From Notoacmeibacter sp. MSK16QG-6 (GTDB lineage Bacteria > Pseudomonadota > Alphaproteobacteria > Rhizobiales > Rhizobiaceae): a stretch of 64,000 bases of DNA. Positions 7,836 to 16,700 of this stretch are shown in pieces. Under the pieces are notes generated by a model. That model had not been told where the DNA came from. It did no database searches and worked only from the letters and a program-made list of their open reading frames with translations. Location of the stretch: the NCBI RefSeq assembly GCF_024158145.1, contig NZ_JAMYXM010000002.1:372001-436000 (forward strand), given 5' to 3'. The translations under genes were made by a program, and so were the position numbers. Positions within the stretch are counted from its first letter, which is position 1. Each line of letters starts with the position of its first letter.

Positions 7836-8933
7836 CTAGTTCGCCGGTGCAGGCGCTGGTTCTTCCTGCGCCGTCGAGTCGTCGACGTCACCGGATGTGG
7901 AGTCTATCGAGGCTGGCGCATTCTCGGTCGCTATATTGTCCGGCGACGACTCGGATTCATCAGCGGCAGGCTCTTCCTCGGGCGATGCTGTATCCTCGGC
8001 TGCTGTCGACGATGGCTGTACATCACTGGCGGACGACTGACGCTCAATCGGCCTGACAGCCGAAAGGTCGCCGCCGCCAGCCTGGCTGAAGTAACGAAAA
8101 AACTCTGAGTCCGGCGACAGGACGAGAGTCGATCCGCTATCCTCCAGCGATTGCGCATAGGCCTGCATGGAACGGTAGAAGTCGAAGAACTCCGGGTCCT
8201 CGCCATAGCTCTCGGCGAAGATACGGTTACGTTCGGCATCACCCTCACCGCGCAGAATCTCCGACTGGCGATCGGCGTCAGCGCGGATCTCGACGACCTC
8301 GCGATCGGCTCGTGCGCGGATGCGCTGTGCAGCTTCACGGCCACGAGCGCGAAGGCGCTCTGCCTCTGCCAGACGTTCCGCCGACATACGGTCATAGGTC
8401 TGCTGGCTGACCTCGGTGGTCAAATCAGTCCGGCGAATGCGGACATCCTCGATCTGCAGGCCAAGCGATTCAGCGGAAGGTCGAAGCTGCGCCGCCACTT
8501 CGCGCATCATCTCCGTGCGCTCTTCAGACAGAGCGGCCTCGAATCCGCGACGGCCATAAACACGACGCAGTGCCGCATCCATGCGCGTCCGCAAACGCTG
8601 CTCGGCCAGTTGCACCGATCCTGAAACGGCCTGGCGGAAACGGCGGGGATCAGCGATCTCGTAAGCGACAAAGGCATCGACCACGTAAAATTTGCCGCCC
8701 GATACCTGGACGCGGATGTCGTCCAGATTGAAACGCAAAATGCGATCGTCGACAAGTTGCACGCTATCGAGGACCGGCATTTTGAAATAAAGGCCCGGCT
8801 CTTCCTGAACGTCGACAATCTCGCCAAAACGAAGCACGATGGCCTGTTGGCGCTCATTCACCACGAAGATCGAGGAAAGGCCGGCGACAACGACGACAGC
8901 GATCACAATAAGGATCAAGGTAATCCGGTTCAT
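7836..8933 (-). CDS. hflC: Protease modulator HflC with acidic C-terminal extension
   Basis: Partner of HflK in the inner-membrane ring that surrounds and modulates FtsH. It has one N-terminal membrane segment (about 4-24) and a SPFH/band-7 domain beginning NERQQAIVLRFGEIV. A long charged helix (LAEAERLRARGREAAQRIRARADREVVEIRADADRQ is its core, given here only for position, about 185-220) is typical. At 365 residues it is about 50 longer than usual: the last 75 residues are Ser/Glu/Asp/Pro/Ala-rich with no predicted fold. ATG 8933 overlaps the hflK stop (TGATG); a GTG at 8936 is the alternative. The shared GGAGG is placed for both. Confidence 0.94.
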   Translation of the reverse strand: MNRITLILIVIAVVVVAGLSSIFVVNERQQAIVLRFGEIVDVQEEPGLYFKMPVLDSVQLVDDRILRFNLDDIRVQVSGGKFYVVDAFVAYEIADPRRFRQAVSGSVQLAEQRLRTRMDAALRRVYGRRGFEAALSEERTEMMREVAAQLRPSAESLGLQIEDVRIRRTDLTTEVSQQTYDRMSAERLAEAERLRARGREAAQRIRARADREVVEIRADADRQSEILRGEGDAERNRIFAESYGEDPEFFDFYRSMQAYAQSLEDSGSTLVLSPDSEFFRYFSQAGGGDLSAVRPIERQSSASDVQPSSTAAEDTASPEEEPAADESESSPDNIATENAPASIDSTSGDVDDSTAQEEPAPAPAN

Positions 8934-10144
8934 CACTGATTACCTCCCGAGGTAGCGGACTGTGTGTTCGCATCCGACGAGCGCGAATTGCTGCCGGAAT
9001 TGTCTCGCTGCGACCGATTGTTGGAGCGCTGCAACTGATCCAGTGGCAAATAAGGCACCACGCCGCTTGTGCCGGAAGCGCCCTGCTCCACGATCACCTT
9101 GTTGGAATTTCGGAACACGTTTTCCATGGTCTCCAGGAACAGGCGTTTACGCGTAATCTCTGGCGCTTTCGCATATTCCTCATAGATCGAGGAGAAGCGC
9201 TGGGCTTCACCCTTGGCTTCCTGAACCACACGATTTTTGTAACCGGCCGCGCCTTCGAGAATCTGCGCGGCTTCACCCCTCGCCTGTCCGAGGATCTGGT
9301 TTGAATATCGGTTGCCCTCTTCGACGAAGCGATCTTCGTCCTGCTCGGCGCGCTGCACCTCGTCGAAAGCATCGGCGACCTGCGACGGAGGCGCCGCATC
9401 CTCGATGGATATGGCATTGACGCTGAGGCCGGCACTGTACTCATCCAGCGTCTGCTGGATGGTCGCGCGGACCTGCTCTGCGATTTCGGCACGATTGTCG
9501 CGGAAGATGTCCTGCGCCGGGCGGCGTCCGACAACCTCGCGCATGGCGCTCTCGCCAACCTGCCGCAGCATATCGTCAGGATCAGCGACGGCAAACAGGT
9601 AGTTGGCCGGGTCCGCAACCTGATAGGCGATGGAAAATACAACATCCACAATATTCTGGTCGCCCGACAGCATCAGGCCGGATGTATCGCGGGAAGAATT
9701 GCTGCTTCCTATTGTGACCAGCTTTTCGGCCGTGGTCACCTTGTCCACCGTTTCGAGAGGCCAGAAATGATAGTGGAGGCCCGGTTCGGAGAATTCCTGC
9801 TTAGGCTTTCCGAACAGCAGTTCGACGCCGATCTCATCCGGCTGAACCGTATAGAAAGACTGGAAAAGCACGACGCCGACAACGCCAAGAGCAACGAGAC
9901 CGGCGATCATTCCAGCACCAAGACCGCCATTGCCCCCATTACCGTTCTTCGGACCTCCGCTACCGATGCGACGAATCCGGTCCTGACCGCGGCGAATGAT
10001 ATCTTCCAGGTCGGGAGTGCTATTTTGGGGACCGCGTGGCCGCTGCGGACCGTTACCCCACGGACCGTTATTACGACCTCCCCCCTTGTCGTCGCCGCCC
10101 CATGGGCCACCGCTGCCACCACCGCCTTGATTGCTCCAGGGCAT
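8933..10144 (-). CDS. hflK: FtsH protease activity modulator HflK
   Basis: Membrane-anchored SPFH protein that forms a complex with HflC and FtsH. The 403 residues begin MPWSNQGGGG, a Gly/Pro/Asn-rich cytoplasmic tail, then a membrane segment at about 77-96 and the band-7 domain starting FYTVQPDEIGVELLFGKP. The C-terminus is Ser/Asn/Arg-rich. The start ATG 10144 has GGAGG five bases upstream; the frame extends to 10180 but without support. It overlaps hflC by its stop codon and follows folA after about 140 bases, so thyA-folA-hflK-hflC probably form one transcription unit, an order seen in other rhizobia. Confidence 0.95.
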   Translation of the reverse strand: MPWSNQGGGGSGGPWGGDDKGGGRNNGPWGNGPQRPRGPQNSTPDLEDIIRRGQDRIRRIGSGGPKNGNGGNGGLGAGMIAGLVALGVVGVVLFQSFYTVQPDEIGVELLFGKPKQEFSEPGLHYHFWPLETVDKVTTAEKLVTIGSSNSSRDTSGLMLSGDQNIVDVVFSIAYQVADPANYLFAVADPDDMLRQVGESAMREVVGRRPAQDIFRDNRAEIAEQVRATIQQTLDEYSAGLSVNAISIEDAAPPSQVADAFDEVQRAEQDEDRFVEEGNRYSNQILGQARGEAAQILEGAAGYKNRVVQEAKGEAQRFSSIYEEYAKAPEITRKRLFLETMENVFRNSNKVIVEQGASGTSGVVPYLPLDQLQRSNNRSQRDNSGSNSRSSDANTQSATSGGNQ

Positions 10145-10282
10145 TGCGCCTCCAATTGTGCTGGTTGCCTCCGCGCACACCCACGCGAAGGAAAGGAATT
10201 GATCTCTTAATAGGAAGCCGAGTGCCGCAATTCAACGCAAGGAGACGCCTTTCCACCCTCAGCACGGTATTGGGGTGAATTT

Positions 10283-10852
10283 TTAGGTCAGCGCCTGACC
10301 GTTTTCCCGCCTCTGCCATATCTCGTAGCGGGTGGGGTAGCTATCCTTCGGACCGGAGGGAATATCCTCGGCATGGATCCGCTCGAATGCATCCTCGGAT
10401 ATGGTTGGAAACCTTGCATCGCCTTCAATCGTCTCCAATACGCGGGTCATATGAATGGTGTCGGCGATAGCCAAAGCTTGCGAATAGATCTCCCCTCCTC
10501 CGATGATGCAGACAGATAAATTCGGCCCATCCTCGCCCTCATCGCATGCCTGGCGCTCGGCGCTTTCGATATGGGCGGTCGCCAGATCGATCGCGGCTTC
10601 CAGCGAGCCGGCCCGCAAGGCCCCTTCTGCCTCCCAATCGTAATTGCGCGTTACGATGACATTGAGACGACCGGGCAAAGGCTTGCCGATACTCTCGAAG
10701 GTCTTGCGTCCCATAACGATGGGACACCCCATAGTGATCTGCTTGAACCGTTTCAGATCGCTCGACAGTCGCCACGGCATTTCACCGTTCCTGCCAATCG
10801 TGCCGTTCTCAGCAGCAGCAACGACGATTTCGATGGCGGGACGCTCGTTCAT
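10283..10852 (-). CDS. folA: Dihydrofolate reductase
   Basis: NADPH-dependent reduction of dihydrofolate to tetrahydrofolate, recycling the cofactor consumed by ThyA. The 189-residue protein shows IEIVVAAAENGTIGRNGEMPWRLSSDLKRFK, with the W-R-L substrate loop, then GRKTFESIGKPLPGRLNVIVTR and the NADPH-binding IIGGGEIYSQAL. There is a 10-15-residue insertion between the NVIVTR and IIGGGEIY strands (ATAHIESAERQACDEGEDGP region), common in alphaproteobacteria. It begins six bases after the thyA stop, so the two are co-transcribed. Confidence 0.96.
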   Translation of the reverse strand: MNERPAIEIVVAAAENGTIGRNGEMPWRLSSDLKRFKQITMGCPIVMGRKTFESIGKPLPGRLNVIVTRNYDWEAEGALRAGSLEAAIDLATAHIESAERQACDEGEDGPNLSVCIIGGGEIYSQALAIADTIHMTRVLETIEGDARFPTISEDAFERIHAEDIPSGPKDSYPTRYEIWQRRENGQALT

Positions 10853-10858
10853 CTAGGG

Positions 10859-11653
10859 CTACACCGCAATCGGCGCGCGGATGGTGGGCTGAGCAACGTA
10901 ATCGTCGATCCGGATATCATCGAAGCTAAAGCCATCGATTTCGCCAATCTGCGGGTTGAGCCAGAGCGTCGGCAGCGCCCCCGGCTCGCGCTTCAATTGC
11001 TCCCGCGCCTGCTCGAAATGATTGTGATAGAGATGCGCATCGCCCAGCGTGTGGACGAATTCGCCCGGCTTCAGTTCCGTCACCTGCGCCACCATCGCCG
11101 TAAGAAGCGCGTAGGATGCGATATTGAACGGCACGCCGAGGAAAATATCGGCGCTGCGCTGGTAAAGCTGGCAGGACAGCCGCCCGTCCGTCACATAAAA
11201 CTGAAAGAGACAGTGACAGGGCGGCAGCGCCATTTCATCGACTTGCGCCGGATTCCAGGCGGACACGATCAGCCTGCGCGAATTTGGGTTGGTGCGAATC
11301 TGATCGATCACCCGCGCGATCTGATCGATTGCTCCGCCATCTTCGTCCGGCCAGGAGCGCCACTGCGCACCATAAACGGGCCCGAGATCGCCATTTTCGT
11401 CGGCCCATTCGTCCCAGATCGTAACGCGGTTGTCCTTCAAATAACGGATATTGGTATCGCCCCGCAAAAACCAAAGAAGTTCGTGAATGATCGACCGCAG
11501 ATGCAATTTCTTGGTCGTCAGAAGCGGAAAATGCGTCGACAGATCGAACCGCATCTGCCGGCCGAAAACGCCACGTGTACCGGTTCCCGTCCGGTCTCCA
11601 CGGTCGACGCCGTTGCTTAGAACATCGTCCAGAAGATCGAGATATTGCCGCAT
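10859..11653 (-). CDS. thyA: Thymidylate synthase
   Basis: Methylates dUMP to dTMP with methylene-tetrahydrofolate, producing dihydrofolate for the FolA encoded just downstream. The 264-residue length is that of the standard E. coli type. Diagnostic segments are [31 protein letters not shown], the nucleophile in [12 protein letters not shown], the dUMP site [19 protein letters not shown] and the C-terminal [21 protein letters not shown]. All catalytic residues expected for the family are present. Confidence 0.97.
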   Translation of the reverse strand: MRQYLDLLDDVLSNGVDRGDRTGTGTRGVFGRQMRFDLSTHFPLLTTKKLHLRSIIHELLWFLRGDTNIRYLKDNRVTIWDEWADENGDLGPVYGAQWRSWPDEDGGAIDQIARVIDQIRTNPNSRRLIVSAWNPAQVDEMALPPCHCLFQFYVTDGRLSCQLYQRSADIFLGVPFNIASYALLTAMVAQVTELKPGEFVHTLGDAHLYHNHFEQAREQLKREPGALPTLWLNPQIGEIDGFSFDDIRIDDYVAQPTIRAPIAV

Positions 11654-11741
11654 CTTTCACCATCCCCGGCGCGCCACGCCGAAGTCATTTCGAGTCGTTT
11701 CGGGAGGCTAGCACGCCCTGCCAAAGGGCGCACCGCGTCAC

Positions 11742-12059
11742 TTACATCTTGCGGACAACGTCCAGCTTATCGAGTTTCTTGGCGACAAGATAATAAAAGA
11801 CGGCCCGGTTCTTGGCCCGGTTTCCCTTCATCATTGCGCACATCGCTTCAACAGCCTTGATGCCGTCCTCGTAGGAAACGCCCAACTTCTCCTGAGCCCA
11901 GTTCTTGGCGACGGTCTCTCGCTCGGACTTCTGGCTGCAGGCGACCGTTCGCGTCTCGCTGCGCCCAAGCACGGAAGCATAGCGCTTTTCGATAGCTTCC
12001 AGGATCGCCATGTCGGCGTCCTTATCGTACTTTTTCAGCTGCTCAGCATATTTTGCCAT
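11742..12059 (-). CDS. DUF2853 family small protein
   Basis: A 105-residue helical, charged protein of unknown function. The start MAKYAEQLKKYDKDAD at ATG 12059 has AGAGGAAG a few bases before it; the frame runs back to 12143 without support. The C-terminal part MKGNRAKNRAVFYYLVAKKLDKL resembles the conserved K-G-(D/N)-R-x-K-x-R-x-x-F-Y-Y-L motif I associate with DUF2853, and the N-terminus resembles that family's usual start. Family assignment is from memory of the motif. It is transcribed away from ssrA, whose promoter lies about 90 bases beyond its start. Confidence 0.75.
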   Translation of the reverse strand: MAKYAEQLKKYDKDADMAILEAIEKRYASVLGRSETRTVACSQKSERETVAKNWAQEKLGVSYEDGIKAVEAMCAMMKGNRAKNRAVFYYLVAKKLDKLDVVRKM

Positions 12060-12147
12060 GTCGGCTTCCTCTCCGTTGCCTCGGACCGGATCAGTCCAGC
12101 CGAAAACACCCTTTTCGGCAAGAGCGCCAGAGCGGTCCTCCACGGCT

Positions 12148-12176
12148 CTTCCATCCAGGCCGTTCTGACCCTATAT
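12148..12176 (+). promoter_or_regulatory. Promoter of ssrA
   Basis: CTTCCA, 17-base spacer, CTATAT, matching the rhizobial sigma-70 consensus CTTGAC-N17-CTATAT in ten of twelve positions. The predicted start near 12183 falls just before the first tmRNA hairpin. Confidence 0.65.
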
Positions 12177-12391
12177 TGGCCTTGCCGGTTTTCGGACCGG
12201 CTATGGCGATAAACGGGCGATGAAATAAACCTATCGGACCCGGGGGCAGTACCCGGCGCCTCCACCACGAACTGCCGGACAGTGAAGACCGAAGGGCGGC
12301 TGGTGATGGGGGCGAAACAGGATCGACGAGGGTGTAAAGATCGACTTTTTGCCCGGCATGATACCACCGTCATCGGGTCGAACCTATAGTT

Positions 12392-12430
12392 GCAAACGAC
12401 AACTATGCTGAGGCACGTCTCGCTGCGTAA
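12392..12430 (+). other. tmRNA tag reading frame
   Basis: Resume codon GCA followed by codons for ANDNYAEARLAA and TAA. The ending -LAA is the ClpX recognition signal and the AND...Y part is where SspB binds. Identical in pattern to tags of other Hyphomicrobiales. Confidence 0.95.
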
Positions 12431-12487
12431 GCAGTGCGATAGTCTCGAATTGAAGTCCTGACGGGTTAGCACTCTCAGGCGGGGCCC

Positions 12488-12520
12488 GGAGGCGCCTGGC
12501 AACAGAAGCCTCCACTTTTT
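12488..12520 (+). terminator. 3' hairpin and terminator of ssrA
   Basis: GGAGGC (12488-12493) pairs with GCCTCC (12508-12513), followed by ACTTTTT. Marks the 3' end of the tmRNA precursor. Confidence 0.75.
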
Positions 12521-12652
12521 CTGCAAATCTTCATCGCTTTCGACAATCTATTAACGCATTGCGGACCAAGGATGCGTGACGCGGCGTTGGCGCTGCGCTA
12601 TACCCCTTCGCCAGATGGTCACAGCCATGGTGCCGACAGGAACGATCACGCA

Positions 12653-13237
12653 ATGACACAGGACCAGATTCGCTACGATATTCTAGCGCAAGAAGCGCTG
12701 CGCGGTGTCATGCGCAAAGTGTTGACAGAGGTGACGAAAGCCGGCCTGCCGGGCAATCACCACTTCTTCATCACCTTCCTCACCAAGTTTCCGGGTGTGC
12801 GGATCTCGTCGCGTCTTCGGGAGAAATATCCCGAACAGATGACGATCGTGCTGCAATACCAATATTGGGACCTTACGGTCACCGAAACTGGATTTTCGGT
12901 CGGACTGTCGTTCTCCGATATCCCTGAAAAACTCGAAATTCCTTACGCCGCGGTACGCGGCTTTTACGATCCAAGCGTCAATTTCGAGTTGGAATTCGAT
13001 GTGCGTCTGGACGAAGAAGCAAGCGGCGATGCCGAGGTGACGACCCTGCCCGCACCGGCGCCCGCCGTGAAGGAAGTTCCCACTGCCAAGGCTCCGGCTA
13101 AGAGTGGCGAGCCGGACGAGAAGAAACCCGCCAGAAAAACCAAGGCGAAAGAGAGCGAAACCGCGGAAAATGAGGAAGCCGAGCAAAAGCCGGCCGCCGA
13201 TGTCGTCTCGCTCGACGCTTTCAGAAAGAACAAGTAA
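12653..13237 (+). CDS. sspB: SspB-family ClpXP adaptor (alpha type)
   Basis: Tethers tmRNA-tagged proteins to ClpXP. Residues about 1-120 form the SspB fold, with GNHHFFITFLTKFPGVRISSRLREKYPEQMTIVLQYQYWDL as its hallmark region and SFSDIPEKLEIPY after it. Residues 125-194 are a Lys/Glu/Ala/Pro-rich flexible tail ending VVSLDAFRKNK, where the short C-terminal module would bind ClpX. Start chosen at MTQDQIRYDILAQ (ATG 12653) with AGGAA upstream; the frame is open to 12572. The DUF4169 gene starts three bases after its stop. Position right after ssrA supports a shared function. Confidence 0.92.
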   Translation: MTQDQIRYDILAQEALRGVMRKVLTEVTKAGLPGNHHFFITFLTKFPGVRISSRLREKYPEQMTIVLQYQYWDLTVTETGFSVGLSFSDIPEKLEIPYAAVRGFYDPSVNFELEFDVRLDEEASGDAEVTTLPAPAPAVKEVPTAKAPAKSGEPDEKKPARKTKAKESETAENEEAEQKPAADVVSLDAFRKNK

Positions 13238-13239
13238 GG

Positions 13240-13416
13240 ATGGGCGAGATCGTCAATCTCCGCCGGCATCGCAAACGCCAGGCGCGAGACGGCGATGCGG
13301 AAAAAGCTGCTGAAAACCGTCATCGCCACGGCCGCACCTCAGCCCAGAAGAAGCAATCGCAGCTTCTGATCGAGCGGGAAGAAAGGCATTTGGACGGCCA
13401 CAGGCTCGACAAATGA
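13240..13416 (+). CDS. DUF4169 family small basic protein
   Basis: A 58-residue protein, MGEIVNLRRHRKRQARDGD at the start and LLIEREERHLDGHRLDK at the end. The opening E-I-V-N-L-R and the ending R-x-L-D-G-H-R-L-D are the marks of DUF4169, which is common in alphaproteobacteria next to sspB and the following ribbon-helix-helix gene. Highly charged, probably a single helix. ATG is two bases after the sspB stop, and AGTAAGGA overlaps that stop as its ribosome binding site. Function unknown. Confidence 0.88.
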   Translation: MGEIVNLRRHRKRQARDGDAEKAAENRHRHGRTSAQKKQSQLLIEREERHLDGHRLDK

Positions 13417-13441
13417 CCTCCGAAATTCAGTTCGATCCGGC

Positions 13442-13732
13442 ATGACGATCCGCAAGCGATCGATATCGATTGCCGGCCATCGCACATCATTTTCCCTGGA
13501 AGAGCCCTTCTTCGAAGCCCTAAAAGAGTTAGCCGTCAGGCGTGAGGTCTCGTTTGCCGCGCTTGTGAGGGATATCGACGCCGAGCGCCCAAAGGAAACA
13601 AACCTATCGAGCGCTCTGCGGCTCGCCGTGCTGACCGATCTCCAAAGCCGCTGCGAGGCCGTGGCTAATCCATCCGTTTCTTCCGCGGGTCAGCCGTCCG
13701 GTAAAAGATCGGGCACCAGCCCTTCAAGTTGA
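13442..13732 (+). CDS. Ribbon-helix-helix domain protein
   Basis: A 96-residue protein with IRKRSISIAGHRTSFSLEEPFFEALKELAVRREVSFAALVRDIDAE, the strand-helix-helix pattern of the RHH family seen in DNA-binding regulators. In this alphaproteobacterial group the strand is R-T-S-F-S-L-E and is followed by two helices. The C-terminal 30 residues are Ser-rich and low in structure, and the last 43 bases overlap the 3' end of the convergent AsmA-like gene. Probably in one unit with sspB and the DUF4169 gene. Target unknown; there is no toxin partner beside it. Confidence 0.8.
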   Translation: MTIRKRSISIAGHRTSFSLEEPFFEALKELAVRREVSFAALVRDIDAERPKETNLSSALRLAVLTDLQSRCEAVANPSVSSAGQPSGKRSGTSPSS

Positions 13733-16700
13733 ATCCGCTCATCCGGCGCGAGGCTTGGCTGAGGCGAAGAGCCGGTCGATGACTGCGCGGGTGATTGCTG
13801 ATGGCGAGACGCTTCCCGTGCCGCTTCTTCCTCCTGACGGCGCTGAGCTTCTTCTTCTGCGGCACGCCGCTTGGCCTCTTCCTCCTCCTCTTCTCTGCGT
13901 CGTCTTTCCTCTTCAGCCCGCTGACGCGCCTCTTCTTCGGCCTTCCGCTTTGCTTCTTCCTCGGCTCGGAGACGTGCTTCCTCCTCTTGCTGACGGCGAC
14001 GCTCCTCGGCTTCCGCCTTACGCCGTGCAGCCTCTTCGGCAATCCGCTTTTCCAGCGCTTCCAGGCGCGCCTGTTCACGCTCGACGGCGCGAAGCGTCAG
14101 ATATTGCTCCAGAAGCGTCGTATCGATATCGGCCCTCGCAGCTTCGGGGGGGCCAGCGAGGCGAATCCCGATCGCAGGCTTGAGCGAAGCCATGGCCGCT
14201 CCACCGAGTGGTTCCAGTATCAATCTCAAATCGGCTTCAATCTGCTGCAGCGCCAATTCGTAAGCGACGGTGCCGCTCAAGCTTCCACCCGGCACTGTCC
14301 ATTTCAGAAACGGACTGCGGGCGATGCCGTTTGCAACGGTCCATGTCGATGGTTCGACGTTCAGTTCGACTGCCTCGCCATTTGCCATCAGCGAGCGCGC
14401 CATCTCCACAGCGGGTTCGATGGAGGCTGTCGGGTCGATTGGCGCGTTTGTCTCACGCTCTTCCAGGCTGTACCGATCGGCTCGAGCCAAGGTTTGACCA
14501 AGAATATCGGTCGCAAGGCCACGCACGGCGATGGTCTCTTCGGAAGGCGTCAGCTGCACCGATCCACTGAGCGATCCGATAAGGCCGGCCATGCTCGTGC
14601 CGCCACCGGTCAATTGCATGGAAAGGTCCACCCCGCCATCGAGATAGCCGCCACTATGGGAAGCGAGATCGACACCTGAAACGTCGGCCTCGATATCGCT
14701 GAGAAGCGATGGCCCGCTCCGTGTAAAAGTCGCCGCGCCGCTTAATGGCTTTCCGTCCTGTGTTGCCGAAAAGTCCCGGATCGCCAGCCTCGCATCGGCA
14801 GCTTCGATGATGAGCGTCGCGTCTTGCGCCGAGAGCGCGCCGAGCCGCACTTCATCGGAACTCAGCGAAAGCTGACCAGCGAAGGGCAATGGTTGAAGTT
14901 CGGCAAAGCTGGAGTCCGAAGGCTCTCCATCCTCAGAAACCGGCTGCTCCGGCCGACCAATTTCATCGTCTTCCGAGCCGCCATCCACTTCTTCGCCTTC
15001 AAGAGCAGTCGAAAGAGCTTCAGGCAACTGGCCGCCGGTCAGACGAGCGAAAAGCGGCCCGAGATTAAGGCTGTCGCTCCGAAGCTTGCCATCCACGGTG
15101 GGGGGCGACATTGCGGTGCCGATGGTCAGTTCACCGCTATAGCTGCTGTCACCAATGCTGCCATTCACGGAAAACAATTCGATGCGGCTCTCCTGGCTCT
15201 GCATTTCCGTTTCAATCTCGAAAGCCAGTGAGGAGGCCTCGGTCGGAGGCGCCCAACCGAGCAGTTGAGTAATTTGCAGAACATCGTTGGCCTGGAGCGA
15301 AACGGCGCCGCTCGTTTCGCCATCGTCGCGCAATTGCAGATCGGCCTGCCCGATAAGGTCATCGCCTTGCAACTGGCCGCTTAGCGTCCCGCTTTCGTCC
15401 AGCGTTGCATCGATGGCGTAGCGACCGCCTATATCGAGAGGCAGCACGTCGAAACCGAGCGCGGCCATGGTCGGCCGAAGACCTTCAGTCCGCAGAGACA
15501 CCGACCCCGATTGAACTGGCAGGCCCTCTTCACCCATCTGCAGAACAGCGTTTCCCGAGAGTTCAGCCACGGCGGTCTCGCCGCGAAAATCGATAGTCAA
15601 ATCGGAGCGCGGATCGCCTGCCAGGGAAATTTCGATCCGACCATCCTTGCCGAGGGCCGGCGCATTACGAAGGCGTCGGTCTGCAAGGCTTGCAAGCCTT
15701 TCGAACTCCGCCGCTTGTGCAATGGCCATTGTTAGATCGGAGAAGTCGTTCGACAAAGCCGTCAGATCGAAGGCTACAGAAAGTCTATCACTGTCACCCT
15801 CGGCGTTTGCGATACGGCCAGCGCCTTCGATCTGGCTCCCGGCGAAATTGTCGAGCCGTAATTCTGCGATCTCAACCGCGCCGCCCCCGACCGTCAATCG
15901 AATGGCTCCATCCTCAGCGGAGAGACCTGAATGTACGATCGGGCCGCCGGAAAGCGCCAGCGTCAGGGATGGCCCTTCCTCATCCTGTCGTACCTCGTCG
16001 ATGAGGCCGGCGATCAGGTCTATGGCAGCCTCGCCGAGACCGTCCGTACGGAAATCGGCGGTTATCCTACCGCCTTCTTCGGCTCGCTCGATCGCGCCTG
16101 TAAGGCGGGACGGACCGATGGCAAGTTCAAGACTGGAGAAACGCGTCGTTTGCCGACCGAGTGACAGATCGGCTTCGAACCCAGCGGAAGATAACGTCGC
16201 CAATGCCTCATAGCGCCCGACGCCGAGCCAGTTCAGAAAATTGGCCGGCTGACGGATGGCCAGCACGACACGACCGTCGAAGCCCGGATCTTCTCCTGTC
16301 CTCAGTCTGCCACTGGCCTCCAGCCGCGTACGTCCGGGCAAGTCGGCGGATAGATTCTTGACTTGCCATTGCTGGTCGCGCGCTTCTGCCTCCAGAACGA
16401 CATTGCGAATGGTTGTCGCGCCGTCGATCACCGCCGGTAGACGCAAATCAAGCTGGCCGTCTATTCCGGGTGCCGGAAGTGTGCTGAATACGGTCAAGAT
16501 ACGTTGGCGGATTTCAGATAATGAAGCGGGGTCGCCTCGACCGGGACGTCGTCCTTCATCACCGAGGCCACCGCGCAATTCATCACTGTCTTCGCCATCG
16601 CCGGTGAGCGTGCCGCCAAGCGTGTCGCCCTGAAATTTCACGGCAAATTCCGGCGCGTCGCTGAGGTCGAGTTCGCCCGAACCGGCAGCGGCGTAAGGCG

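Larger units (their letters stand above)
12183..12520 (+). ncRNA. ssrA: Two-piece (circularly permuted) tmRNA
   Basis: Rescues stalled ribosomes and tags the unfinished protein for proteolysis. The gene is permuted as in other alphaproteobacteria: the acceptor piece comes first, ending in the T-arm CCGGGGGCAGTACCCGG and CGCCTCC-A-CCA (12257-12267), then a spacer to be removed, then the coding piece starting GGGGGCG at 12308. GGGGGCG pairs with CGCCTCC to rebuild the seven-base-pair acceptor stem, with one G-U pair. The tRNA-like GAAACAGGATCGACG follows. The tag frame is at 12392-12430. The 5' end is set from the promoter and the 3' end from the terminator hairpin; mature ends are not determined. 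Adjacent to sspB, the adaptor for tagged proteins. Confidence 0.93.

Noticed and set aside
10571-11620. 349-codon plus-strand frame across folA and thyA
   Set aside because: Shadow of two well-supported minus-strand genes; composition is Arg/His-rich as expected of an antisense frame.
13795-14679. 294-codon plus-strand frame opposite the AsmA-like tail, rich in Phe/Leu/Cys
   Set aside because: The apparent hydrophobicity arises because it is the antisense of an Arg/Glu-rich repeat.
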